Below, in pieces: positions 56,135-64,000 of a DNA stretch of 64,000 bases. The DNA is from Spongiibacteraceae bacterium (GTDB taxonomy: Bacteria > Pseudomonadota > Gammaproteobacteria > Pseudomonadales > Dasaniaceae), in NCBI GenBank assembly GCA_028280715.1, contig JANQLG010000033.1:186001-250000 (forward strand), written 5' to 3'. Every line of letters starts with the position of its first letter. The stretch's first letter is position 1. A program made the position numbers and the translations under genes. The notes under the pieces were generated by a model, which did no database searches, was not told the DNA's origin, and worked only from the letters and a program-made list of their open reading frames with translations.

Positions 56135-57943
56135 TTGGCTAAACAGTTAGGCAAATGGGTCCTGGCCTTGGATGGCAGCTCTCTTCCAGATAAAGATTTA
56201 ATTGGCGGCAAGGCCTGGTCAATCGCCAATATGATTAATCTGGGGCTTAAGGTTCCGCCCTCCATCGTTATCAGCACTGAAGCCTGTGTACATTATTTCG
56301 ATACCGGGTCGTGGCCGGAGAACCTCGATCAGGAAATAACAGAGGGAATCAGCTGGCTGGAACAACAAACCCAAAGACAATTTGGTGCCAGCACTCATCC
56401 TTTATTAGTGTCTGTACGATCAGGTGCAACGATTTCTATGCCAGGGATGATGGATACCATCTTGAATCTCGGCATGAATGATCAGACCGAGCGCGCCCTT
56501 GCTGAGGAAAGCAGTGATTCACTGTTTGCCAAAGATACTCATCGTCGTTTTATTGAGCTATATGCAGATATTGTGCTTAAAGCGTTATTTGATCCGCTAG
56601 ATAAAAATCTGCAAGCCGCTGATTGGCGAGCTGAAATAGAACAGGCCTGTGGCAATACAGTGCAATCTGATGTCCGCGAACAACTAACATCAGCTGTTAG
56701 AGCAGTATTTGAATCATGGAATACACGCAGAGCAAAACGTTATCGCAAACATCACGGTATACCAGATAATTTAGGCACGGCCGTTACGATACAGGCGATG
56801 GTGTATGGCAATTTAGATCAGCACTCAGGCACAGGTGTTTTATTTACACGGAATCCACTCACAGGCGAGAACACACCCTACGGAGAATATTTAGTTAATG
56901 CTCAAGGGGAAGACGTAGTATCAGGCAAATATACACCTGAGCCATTAAGTGCAATGCAAGCATCAGAGCCACAGGCTTACCAGCAACTTCTCGATGCAGC
57001 AAAAATTTTAGAACAAGAAAATAATGATGTTCAGGATATAGAATTTACTGTTGAAAAAGGAATTCTATATTTATTGCAATCGCGTTCTGCCAAACGATCG
57101 CCAGCAGCTGCGGCAAAAATTGCTGTTGATATGGTGAGCGAAGGCAGCATTACTATTCAGCAGGCATTACAGCGTATAACCGTCGATCAAATTCGAACCT
57201 TGTTGAGCCCTCGGCTGGCCACTAATGCTGATGATAATGCTGTCATTCTTGCAAAAGGAGAAGCCGCCTCGCCTGGTGTTGGTATTGGAACGGTGGTTAC
57301 CGATGCCGATGAAGCCGAAAGGTTAAGCGAAGCAGGCAATCAAGTTGTACTGATTCGTCAAACTACCAGCCCGGATGATGTCCATGGAATGATTTGCTCC
57401 TCCGCTATAGCAACAGAGCAGGGTGGTTCCACATCACACGCGGCAGTGGTCAGCAGAGCTTTGGGGCGCCCCTGTGTTGTGGGCTGTGGCGAAGGTAAAT
57501 TACTGTCACTGGCTGGAGATAAGGTCACCATTGATGGTAGCCAGGGAAAAATATATGCCGGTGAATTGCCGGTAGTTACCCCGAATGAAACTGAAGATGA
57601 AACTTTGCGGCATCTATTAAATTGGGCAACGGAATTTTCACCGCTTAAGGTCACCTCCGAAAACAACGCCGATGATGAAACCATTTGCCTGGACTCAATT
57701 GAAGGTGTTGAAGAGCCCGACAAGCTATTAGAAATTATCCGTAATATTAAAGATGCTAAAGCCATTGCACTCAATACATCAATGGAACCAAGCGCGGTTT
57801 CAGCTGCTATCAATAATGACATAGAAACCATTATTACCACCCCAACATTGCCTGTTTTGCTATCGGCAGCCCATCATTCGTTTAAAGAAAAACCGCAACC
57901 TTTTAAAGAAAGCTCTCAACAGCCGGGAGATAACACCGCATGA
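56135..57943 (+). CDS. PPDK-like phosphotransferase lacking the PEP-binding domain
   Basis: The N-terminal ATP-binding domain of pyruvate phosphate dikinase is clear: LIGGKAWSIANMINLGLKVP, LLVSVRSGATISMPGMMDT (residues 90-108), GVLFTRNPLTGE and DIEFTVEKGILYLLQSRS. The swivelling domain follows, with His435 in TEQGGSTSHAAVVSRALG. PPDK then has a PEP-binding barrel of about 360 residues. Here the protein instead ends after about 120 unrelated residues (total 602 versus about 870-890). It should therefore hydrolyse ATP to AMP and phosphorylate His435, but it cannot use PEP by itself. TTG start at 56135 is supported by AGGAG at 56122-56126. The biotin carrier gene overlaps its stop by four bases. 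Confidence 0.93.
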   Translation: MAKQLGKWVLALDGSSLPDKDLIGGKAWSIANMINLGLKVPPSIVISTEACVHYFDTGSWPENLDQEITEGISWLEQQTQRQFGASTHPLLVSVRSGATISMPGMMDTILNLGMNDQTERALAEESSDSLFAKDTHRRFIELYADIVLKALFDPLDKNLQAADWRAEIEQACGNTVQSDVREQLTSAVRAVFESWNTRRAKRYRKHHGIPDNLGTAVTIQAMVYGNLDQHSGTGVLFTRNPLTGENTPYGEYLVNAQGEDVVSGKYTPEPLSAMQASEPQAYQQLLDAAKILEQENNDVQDIEFTVEKGILYLLQSRSAKRSPAAAAKIAVDMVSEGSITIQQALQRITVDQIRTLLSPRLATNADDNAVILAKGEAASPGVGIGTVVTDADEAERLSEAGNQVVLIRQTTSPDDVHGMICSSAIATEQGGSTSHAAVVSRALGRPCVVGCGEGKLLSLAGDKVTIDGSQGKIYAGELPVVTPNETEDETLRHLLNWATEFSPLKVTSENNADDETICLDSIEGVEEPDKLLEIIRNIKDAKAIALNTSMEPSAVSAAINNDIETIITTPTLPVLLSAAHHSFKEKPQPFKESSQQPGDNTA

Positions 57944-58449
57944 CAAAAATCACGAGCCAAGATCTCAGCTCTTTGATGGACCTCTTCGAACAAAGTGAGT
58001 GGGTTACGCTGCATTTGCAAACGGATGAAAGTGAGATTTATCTTTCCAAAGACCCGAATCGAAAGAAAGGTATGACTTCCGCTTTTAATGAGGCTCAGGC
58101 TACAGCGCCCGTTCCCGTTATAGAAAAAACTACTGACACACATTCTGAGTCATCGCCAGAACCTGATAACAACGCTTCAGAAACGCCAATTGAAGAAGGT
58201 CATATTGTGCGAGCACCTAGCCTGGGCACATTCTATCGATCACCCAAACCCGGAGCATCGCCTTATATCGAGTTAGGCGACAACGTAACTTCAGATAGCG
58301 AAATCTGTTTGATAGAAGTGATGAAGCTGTTTACCACCATGCAAGCTGGCACTTCAGGAAAAATAATCAAGATTTTTGTTAACGACGGCGAATTAGTTGA
58401 ACACAACCAACCCTTATTTTTAATTAAAACCGATGAATCCAGTAGCTGA
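57940..58449 (+). CDS. Biotin carboxyl carrier protein
   Basis: An AccB-type carrier with a C-terminal biotinyl domain: HIVRAPSLGTFYRSPKPG, then the biotinylated Lys129 in EVMKLFTTMQA (standard EAMKM-type site) and IFVNDGELVEHNQPLFLI. The N-terminal part (residues 1-85) includes a Pro/Glu-rich linker. Length 169 residues matches AccB, but the gene is in an operon with a carboxyltransferase of a different type, so it is probably dedicated to this cluster. The ATG overlaps the dikinase-like gene and its end overlaps the biotin carboxylase gene by 17 bases. Confidence 0.93.
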   Translation: MTKITSQDLSSLMDLFEQSEWVTLHLQTDESEIYLSKDPNRKKGMTSAFNEAQATAPVPVIEKTTDTHSESSPEPDNNASETPIEEGHIVRAPSLGTFYRSPKPGASPYIELGDNVTSDSEICLIEVMKLFTTMQAGTSGKIIKIFVNDGELVEHNQPLFLIKTDESSS

Positions 58450-59821
58450 TAATCGCCCCAAACTATTAATTGCCAATCGCGGTGAAATAGCTTATCGCGT
58501 TGCGCAGGCGGCCAAGCAACTGGGCATTGAAACCGTGCTGGTTGCTTCCGAGGCTGACAAAAATAGTTTAGTAACAAAGGTAGTAGACCAGACTTTAGTA
58601 ATTGGGCCAGCTCAAGCTAAAGAATCTTATCTTAATGCCAATCTTATTATGCATGCGGCGATAGCTAGTGGTTGCACCATGTTGCATCCTGGTTATGGTT
58701 TTCTGTCAGAGCGTGCTGAGCTCGCGGAACTTTGTGAACAAAATAACATTAGCTTTGTTGGCCCTACCGCCGAATCCATTCGCGCGGTTGGTGACAAATT
58801 ATCGGCCAGACAATTAGCTACACAAGCGGGTGTGCCACTGACAACAGGCAGTGAACAAGTAGAGACTGTTGATGAAGCGCTCAATATAGCCAATCAAATT
58901 GGTTACCCGGTCATCACTAAAGCATCAGCAGGCGGCGGGGGACGAGGCATGGTCGTTGCCTACAATGACGATGATTTATCGCGTTCCTTTGATACCGCCT
59001 CTCATACGGCCAAAGAAGCCTTTGGTGATGGAACACTCTATCTGGAACGCTTTGTTGAAAAAGCACGTCATGTCGAAGTTCAGTTAGTTGGTGATGGCAA
59101 AGGTAATGTTGTTCATTTTTCAGAACGTGATTGCTCATTGCAGCGCCGCTATCAAAAAATGTTAGAAGAAGCGCCTGCCAACATCATTCCTGAACCAGTA
59201 AAAACAAAACTTCATCAGGCTGCCGTAGATCTATTATCCAGCATTAATTATCGCAATGCCGGTACGGTAGAATTTCTCTACGATGAAGACAGGCAGGAAT
59301 TTTATTTTATGGAGGTCAATGCTCGTATCCAGGTTGAGCACCCGGTATCGGAAGAGATAACTAATAACGATCTTATTAAAGCGCAATTACAGCTTACGAC
59401 AAATGATGACTTTAATGTTGATCAATCACAGATTGCAGTTGATGGACATGCTATTGAAGTCCGAATCATTGCAGAAGACCCCGATAGGGATTTTGCACCC
59501 AGCCCAGGACGCATCACGCAGTGGCACGCACCCACAGGTAAAGGAGTACGTGTCGATAGTGCAATGGAAACCAATACCCTTGTCTCTCCTTTTTATGACA
59601 GCATGATTGCTAAACTGATAGTCAAAGGTAGCTGTCGAGAACAGGCAATAGAAAGACTTAAAAAGGCATTAGACGAATTTATTATCGAAGGCATAAAAAC
59701 CAATTTATCGTTTTTAAAAGCCATTGTTAATCATAGCGATTTCCAACGTAATCAAGTGAATACGCGTTGGCTAGAGCAAACTCTGATACCCACATTAAAT
59801 GCTTCACAGTCATTGAGGTAA
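58433..59821 (+). CDS. Biotin carboxylase subunit
   Basis: An ATP-grasp enzyme that carboxylates the biotin of the carrier protein. The sequence has the usual start KLLIANRGEIAYRVAQAAKQ, the Gly-rich ATP loop ASAGGGGRGMVVAYND, and HVEVQLVGDGKGNVVHFSERDCSLQRR (shown in part: HFSERDCSLQRRYQKMLEEA). Catalytic Arg is in EVNARIQVEHPVSEEIT. The Thr of the standard NTR is Ala here (NAR). Length 462 residues is normal. It overlaps bccp and precedes the carboxyltransferase by 4 bases. Confidence 0.95.
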   Translation: MNPVADNRPKLLIANRGEIAYRVAQAAKQLGIETVLVASEADKNSLVTKVVDQTLVIGPAQAKESYLNANLIMHAAIASGCTMLHPGYGFLSERAELAELCEQNNISFVGPTAESIRAVGDKLSARQLATQAGVPLTTGSEQVETVDEALNIANQIGYPVITKASAGGGGRGMVVAYNDDDLSRSFDTASHTAKEAFGDGTLYLERFVEKARHVEVQLVGDGKGNVVHFSERDCSLQRRYQKMLEEAPANIIPEPVKTKLHQAAVDLLSSINYRNAGTVEFLYDEDRQEFYFMEVNARIQVEHPVSEEITNNDLIKAQLQLTTNDDFNVDQSQIAVDGHAIEVRIIAEDPDRDFAPSPGRITQWHAPTGKGVRVDSAMETNTLVSPFYDSMIAKLIVKGSCREQAIERLKKALDEFIIEGIKTNLSFLKAIVNHSDFQRNQVNTRWLEQTLIPTLNASQSLR

Positions 59822-59825
59822 AAGC

Positions 59826-61280
59826 GTGGCACATATTGAATTTCTTGATGAAACTTTACGGGACGGGCAGCAAAGTCTCTGGGGAATGCGAATGCAGGCT
59901 GGCATGGCTCTGCCTGCAGCGCCGACCTTGGATAAAACCGGCTTTCGCGTTATTGACTTAACCGGGTCGCACCCCTTTGAAGTGTTAATACGTCACTGCC
60001 GGGAAAATCCATGGCATGGGATGGACCTTCTAATCGAAGCTATGCCCAATACCACTATTCGTGCCGGAATGCGTTCTAACGCATCAGTAACATTTGGTGT
60101 TACGCCAGATGCATTAATGGATACCTGGATGCGTCAACTTAACCGTCACGGCGCTCGCAGTTTCTGGATTTATGATGTGTTATTTAATATCGATAAAATG
60201 CATCGACTGGCAAAAGTTGCCAAGGAATTTGGTTCAGAAGTAGCTGGCGCGATTATGTTTACGCTATCGCCGGTTCATACTGATGAATATTATGCGGATA
60301 AAGCCGATAAGCTTTCTGCCATGCCCGAGGTGGATACCTTGCTACTTTACGACACGGCTGGTGTGTTAGAAAAAGAACGCCTCAGTACATTATTACCTGC
60401 TATTACCCGTAATGCTCGTGGCAAGCCCATTGAATTTCATTCAAACAATTTGCTCGGCATGTCAGCTAAGGCCTATCTCGATGCTCTTGAATACGGCGTC
60501 AGTATTTTGCATACGGCCAGTCGTCCTATGGCTAATGGTCCTTCAGTGCCTTCGACAGAAATCATGGTGAATAACATCGAATTACTGGGGCATACACATA
60601 ATATCGATAAAAGCTGTCTACCTCCCGTTGCTGAACATTTTGAACGCGTAGGTAAAGCCGCAGGATTTTTAGTGAATCAATACAGTGAATACAACGTGCT
60701 ATCTGTTGAGCATCAAATACCTGGCGGCATGATGGGCACCTTAAAAGCACAACTGGCACAACATGGTATGTCAGACAAGATTGACGACGTCCTGAAGGAA
60801 ACCGCTTTAGTTCGTAAAGAACTGGGCTATCCCGGCATGGCAACTCCCTTTAGTCAGCTTGTGGGTATTCTTTCTGTCCTCAATATCGTGACCGGAGAGC
60901 GATACAGTATTATTCCCGACGAAGTTGTTCAGTATGCTGCGGGTCATCATGGCGAGCCGGTGGCACCGATCGATCCCAATGTGTTGGATAAAATTTTATC
61001 TTCACAAAGAGCCAAGGAAATTGCAGAAACCCCGCCTGAGCATCCGTCAATTGAAGAGCTTCGTAAACGTTACGGCACGCAGGATGATGACGAATTAATT
61101 CTAAGGGCCCTGGTTCCCGAAGCTGACCTGCAACGTATGCGCGATGCCGGGCCGATTAAAAAAGATTTTCCAATGCTGTCTTCTTCTGAATTATCAGAGG
61201 TGGACAGATTAATGCGAGTGACCAATATGCCCTTTGTCGAATATAGCTCGCAATCACTTTCACTACGTTTGGAAAAGTAA
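59826..61280 (+). CDS. Carboxyltransferase of the pyruvate carboxylase/5S type, divergent metal site
   Basis: A TIM-barrel carboxyltransferase with an N-terminal start resembling pyruvate carboxylase, oxaloacetate decarboxylase alpha and transcarboxylase 5S: DETLRDGQQSLWGMRMQAGM. The metal-ligand Asp13 is conserved. By my reading the conserved His of RDAHQS is Gln15, the carbamylated Lys of IKDMAG is Tyr175 (LLLYDTAGV), and of the two His of HxHD only the first remains (His205 in EFHSNNLLG; Asn207 and Asn208 follow). The C-terminal helical region (EELRKRYGTQDDDELILRALV) is as in PYC subunits. Alignment is from memory. The GTG start is 59826, and the stop overlaps the thiolase ATG. It should work with the biotin carrier and carboxylase, but its substrate may differ from pyruvate. 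Confidence 0.88.
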   Translation: MAHIEFLDETLRDGQQSLWGMRMQAGMALPAAPTLDKTGFRVIDLTGSHPFEVLIRHCRENPWHGMDLLIEAMPNTTIRAGMRSNASVTFGVTPDALMDTWMRQLNRHGARSFWIYDVLFNIDKMHRLAKVAKEFGSEVAGAIMFTLSPVHTDEYYADKADKLSAMPEVDTLLLYDTAGVLEKERLSTLLPAITRNARGKPIEFHSNNLLGMSAKAYLDALEYGVSILHTASRPMANGPSVPSTEIMVNNIELLGHTHNIDKSCLPPVAEHFERVGKAAGFLVNQYSEYNVLSVEHQIPGGMMGTLKAQLAQHGMSDKIDDVLKETALVRKELGYPGMATPFSQLVGILSVLNIVTGERYSIIPDEVVQYAAGHHGEPVAPIDPNVLDKILSSQRAKEIAETPPEHPSIEELRKRYGTQDDDELILRALVPEADLQRMRDAGPIKKDFPMLSSSELSEVDRLMRVTNMPFVEYSSQSLSLRLEK

Positions 61281-62485
61281 TGCGCCGCGCAGTGATTATC
61301 GATTGTGTGCGCTCTCCTTTTGCAAGAGGTAGGGAAGAGGGAGCGCTAAACGGCATACATCCCGTCGATTTATTTGCACAAGTATTAAACGGTCTATTGG
61401 CAAGAAACGATTTTGATCCCAGCCTTATAGATGATGTGATTACTGGCTGTGTGCTACAAGTTGGCGAGCAAAGTAGCAACATTGGTCGACAGGCTTTATT
61501 AGCCGCAGGATTACCCGAAACTATCCCTGCCGTTACGCTGGATAGGAAATGCGGTTCAGCGCAGCAATCAATAGATTTTGCTGCTCAGGCTATTATTTCT
61601 GGTGCATGCGATATTGTGATTGCTGGCGGCGTCGAAATGATGAGCCTGGTAAAAATGCGTTCAAACCGTATGGGCAAAGATAACGAAGGCACATTATTTA
61701 AACAACGTTATCCTGAAGGTCTTGTTAATCAAGGTGTCTCAGCGGAATTAATTGCAGCGCGTTATGACTTATCCAGAGAACAGCTAGATCAGTTTTCCTA
61801 TGATTCACATCAGAAAGCAGCAGCCGCAGAAGATGAAGGGCTGGTTCAAAAAAATATTATTCCTATTGATGTCAATATCAATATCGAAAACGAAAAAGAA
61901 TCAAAAACCATTACCCATGATGAAGGCATTCGTCGCGATACCAGCCTGGAAAAATTAGCGCAATTAAAACCTGCCTATTATGAGCCAACCATGGCAGAAC
62001 GTTTTCCGGAAATTAATTGGGCAATTACTGCCGGCAATGCCAGTCAGGTATCCGATGGCGCTTGTGCGACATTAATCATGGAAGAATCAATGGCGACACA
62101 ATTGGGTTTAGTGCCACGAGCAGCGATCACACATTTTTCCATCGCTGGTATCGACCCCATTATGATGTTAACGGGTATTATCCCGGCAACGGAAAAACTT
62201 ATTAAAAAAGCAGCACTAACGCTCGACGACATTCACGCCTTCGAAGTCAATGAAGCCTTTGCCTCTGTAGTGTTAGCGTGGTCAAAACAACTGGATATAG
62301 ATTTAACCTGTGTTAATCAGATGGGTGGTGCTATTGCATTAGGGCATCCAGTGGGCGCCTCAGGCGGGCGCTTGTTGGGAAATTTAATAACATCCTTAGA
62401 ACAAACTAAAGGACGTTATGGTATCCAGACAATGTGTGAGTCAGGTGGCATGGCAAATGCCACATTGATTGAACGCTTGTACTAG
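61280..62485 (+). CDS. Acetyl-CoA acetyltransferase (thiolase family)
   Basis: The 401-residue protein is a thiolase, which cleaves a beta-ketoacyl-CoA with CoA or runs the reverse. The acyl-carrying Cys is in LDRKCGSAQQSIDFAAQ (about residue 91), the second catalytic His in VNEAFASVVLAW with GGAIALGHPVGASGGRLLG, and the second Cys in IQTMCESGGMANA. Residues between are typical of degradative thiolases. Its ATG overlaps the carboxyltransferase stop (TAATG). The acyl-CoA dehydrogenase follows 39 bases downstream. In context it could split a beta-keto acid CoA ester made by carboxylation and ligation. Confidence 0.94.
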   Translation: MRRAVIIDCVRSPFARGREEGALNGIHPVDLFAQVLNGLLARNDFDPSLIDDVITGCVLQVGEQSSNIGRQALLAAGLPETIPAVTLDRKCGSAQQSIDFAAQAIISGACDIVIAGGVEMMSLVKMRSNRMGKDNEGTLFKQRYPEGLVNQGVSAELIAARYDLSREQLDQFSYDSHQKAAAAEDEGLVQKNIIPIDVNINIENEKESKTITHDEGIRRDTSLEKLAQLKPAYYEPTMAERFPEINWAITAGNASQVSDGACATLIMEESMATQLGLVPRAAITHFSIAGIDPIMMLTGIIPATEKLIKKAALTLDDIHAFEVNEAFASVVLAWSKQLDIDLTCVNQMGGAIALGHPVGASGGRLLGNLITSLEQTKGRYGIQTMCESGGMANATLIERLY

Positions 62486-62524
62486 GATTGAACGCTTTTA
62501 CTAAAAAGATATTAGGGAGTCATT

Positions 62525-63829
62525 GTGGAATTCGATTATTCGCCCAAGGTTAAAGAGCTACAACAGCGCCTTGAAACATTTATGGCTGAATACATTTATC
62601 CTAACGAGAAGCGATTTTATCAAGAATCGGAAAAACTGGGGCCGTGGAAAGTTCAGCCTATCGTCGAAGAATTAAAACCGATAGCCAAATCAAAGGGCCT
62701 TTGGAATTTATTTTTACCTGATGACGAATATGGGGCAGGGCTCACTAATCTTGAATACGCACCGCTTTGTGAAATCACTGGTCGATCTCATTTAGCACCA
62801 GAAGTATTCAATTGCTCTGCACCCGATACCGGCAATATGGAAGTGTTAGTTAAATACGGCACGCCTGAACAAAAGGAACAATGGTTAAAGCCCTTACTAG
62901 ACGGTGAAATTCGTTCCTCCTTTGCCATGACAGAGCCAGAAGTCGCTTCCAGTGATGCCACCAACGTGACCAGCTCGATTAAACGAGAGGGTGATGACTA
63001 CATTATCAATGGGCGCAAATGGTATACCACCGGAGCAACGGATCCACGCTGTAAGATTATTATTTTTATGGGTAAAAACGACCCGGATAATCCTAATCGT
63101 CATCAGCAGCAATCGATGATTTTAGTGCCCAAAGATACACCCGGTGTACGAGTTGTTCGCTCACTACCGGTGTTTGGATTTTATGGCGTGCCCGATCGTG
63201 CTGCTGAAGTGGTTTTTGATAATGTGCGTGTGCCAGCATCATCAATGATTTTAGGCGAGGGCAGGGGCTTTGAGATTGCGCAGGGTCGTTTGGGGCCTGG
63301 CAGAATCCATCATTGCATGCGTTTGATTGGCCTTGCTGAGCGTGTGCTTGAACGTATGTGTCGACGCCTTCAGATGCGAACAACTTTTGGTCAGCCCATT
63401 AGCAAACAAACAACATCGTTAGAGCGTATTGCCGAAGCAAGAATAATGATAGAGCAATGTCGTTTGTTAACCTTAAAAACTGCCTGGCTGATGGATACTG
63501 TTGGCAATAAAGCGGCAAAAAGTGAAATCGCGATGATAAAAGTGTCTGCGCCTATTATGGCCTGCCAGGTTATTGATTGGGCTATTCAAGCCTTTGGTGG
63601 TGGCGGTACCAGTAACGATCATTATCTAACGTCAGCTTATAGCACTGCACGCCTATTGCGATTAGCCGATGGACCTGATGAAGTACACCGCAATCAAATT
63701 GCTCGTTTGGAAATGAAACGCTATGAAATGTTAAATCCCGATGTGACGGGAGGCACTGCTGATGTGTTATCGCTGGATGAAGTTAACTCAATAGCTGCAG
63801 GCAGTTTATTTCCACCCGATGATGATTAA
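62525..63829 (+). CDS. Acyl-CoA dehydrogenase, ACAD10/11-like
   Basis: A 434-residue acyl-CoA dehydrogenase of the longer type: the N-terminal domain ([20 protein letters not shown]), the flavin/substrate motif [17 protein letters not shown], and [20 protein letters not shown], which resembles the ACAD10/ACAD11 dehydrogenase domain. The end has [20 protein letters not shown]. Start GTG 62525 is preceded by AGGGAG. Known ACAD10/11-type enzymes act on 4-hydroxyacyl-CoA through a phosphorylated intermediate, which is interesting given the dikinase-like gene upstream; whether this protein does so is unknown. A 117-base gap separates it from the SDR gene. Confidence 0.93.
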   Translation: MEFDYSPKVKELQQRLETFMAEYIYPNEKRFYQESEKLGPWKVQPIVEELKPIAKSKGLWNLFLPDDEYGAGLTNLEYAPLCEITGRSHLAPEVFNCSAPDTGNMEVLVKYGTPEQKEQWLKPLLDGEIRSSFAMTEPEVASSDATNVTSSIKREGDDYIINGRKWYTTGATDPRCKIIIFMGKNDPDNPNRHQQQSMILVPKDTPGVRVVRSLPVFGFYGVPDRAAEVVFDNVRVPASSMILGEGRGFEIAQGRLGPGRIHHCMRLIGLAERVLERMCRRLQMRTTFGQPISKQTTSLERIAEARIMIEQCRLLTLKTAWLMDTVGNKAAKSEIAMIKVSAPIMACQVIDWAIQAFGGGGTSNDHYLTSAYSTARLLRLADGPDEVHRNQIARLEMKRYEMLNPDVTGGTADVLSLDEVNSIAAGSLFPPDDD

Positions 63830-63946
63830 TACGTTTAAATAAAAATACGATAAACAGTTATGTACGATAAAAGTTACTCATGATAAATCGTTACGAGTGA
63901 ACTTATTTTTTAATTTATTCAATGAATAATAATAGAGGAGGTCATG

Positions 63947-64000
63947 ATGGGAAGACTAGATAATAAAGTTGCTGTTATTACTGGTGCCAGTTCAGGCGTA
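63947..64000 (+). CDS. Short-chain dehydrogenase/reductase, N-terminal start (partial)
   Basis: The last 54 bases encode MGRLDNKVAVITGASSGV, the Rossmann nucleotide-binding start of an SDR (TGxxxGxG pattern interrupted by the window end). GAGGAGG at 63935-63941 is 5 bases ahead of ATG 63947, so I prefer it to ATG 63944. It continues the same direction as the cluster. The substrate is unknown and the rest lies beyond the window. Confidence 0.85.
   Translation, partial: MGRLDNKVAVITGASSGV

Noticed and set aside
56135-57943. The dikinase-like gene as a frameshifted full PPDK
   Set aside because: The frame overlaps the next gene cleanly and no PEP-domain sequence was found in the downstream frames, which encode biotin enzymes. 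It is treated as a real truncated architecture.
57940-59821. The biotin carrier and biotin carboxylase as the housekeeping accB-accC pair
   Set aside because: The pair is embedded in the cluster with overlapping reading frames, and a carboxyltransferase of a different type follows. Housekeeping accBC cannot be excluded but is less likely.

Overview
The window is ordinary single-copy chromosome from an aerobic gammaproteobacterium. The protein set and the run cysG-serS-crcB-rarA-lolA-ftsK / trxB-aat-bpt-infA are typical of the Pseudomonas / Cellvibrionales / Spongiibacteraceae part of that class, and a marine member is my inference. No phage, insertion sequence, integrase, CRISPR array or rRNA was seen. 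Genes are tightly packed and often overlap by 1-17 bases.

Layout. 1-7245 is the end of a type II secretion (T2SS) operon: gspJ C-terminus, gspK, gspL, gspM, an ExeA-type ATPase and gspB, with the secretin gene gspD convergent on the other strand. 7397-9898 is a two-gene operon of a zinc deacylase and a glutamate-cysteine-ligase-like carboxylate-amine ligase. 10131-21746 holds housekeeping and small genes: purU, gcvR, a thiamine-binding protein, a YheU protein, tusA, a gamma-glutamylcyclotransferase, epmC, pdxB, an ATP-NAD kinase-like protein, a methyltransferase, an FHA protein, alaA and msrB. 22716-22992 is a strong promoter followed by tRNA-Glu and tRNA-Gly. 23062-28032 carries an ABC-2 transporter operon ending in queF, a coiled-coil protein and infA. 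28192-40943 carries N-end-rule transferases, trxB, ftsK, lolA, rarA, crcB, serS, cysG and prc. 41247-46330 carries a PhnD-like binding protein, a decayed partial copy of it, and modABC with modE. A perfect 30-bp palindrome sits just ahead of modA and fits a ModE operator.

46689 to the end is catabolic. It starts with an acyl-CoA dehydrogenase, a PQQ/haem alcohol dehydrogenase and a Tat-exported epoxide-hydrolase-like enzyme. From 51670 a one-strand cluster follows whose combination I do not recognise: a PEP-utilising mobile (phosphohistidine) domain protein, a 510-residue unknown, an acyl-CoA ligase, a 200-residue unknown, a pyruvate-phosphate-dikinase-like protein that ends before the PEP-binding barrel, a biotin carrier, a biotin carboxylase, a carboxyltransferase of the pyruvate carboxylase/5S type with substituted metal-site residues, a thiolase, an acyl-CoA dehydrogenase and the start of an SDR.

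The cluster reads as an ATP-driven phosphotransfer module resembling split phenylphosphate synthase, coupled to a biotin-dependent carboxylation and beta-oxidation-type steps. A working hypothesis is activation of a ketone or alcohol by phosphorylation, carboxylation to a beta-keto acid, CoA ligation and thiolysis. The substrate is unknown. This cluster is the best candidate in the window for an undescribed system.
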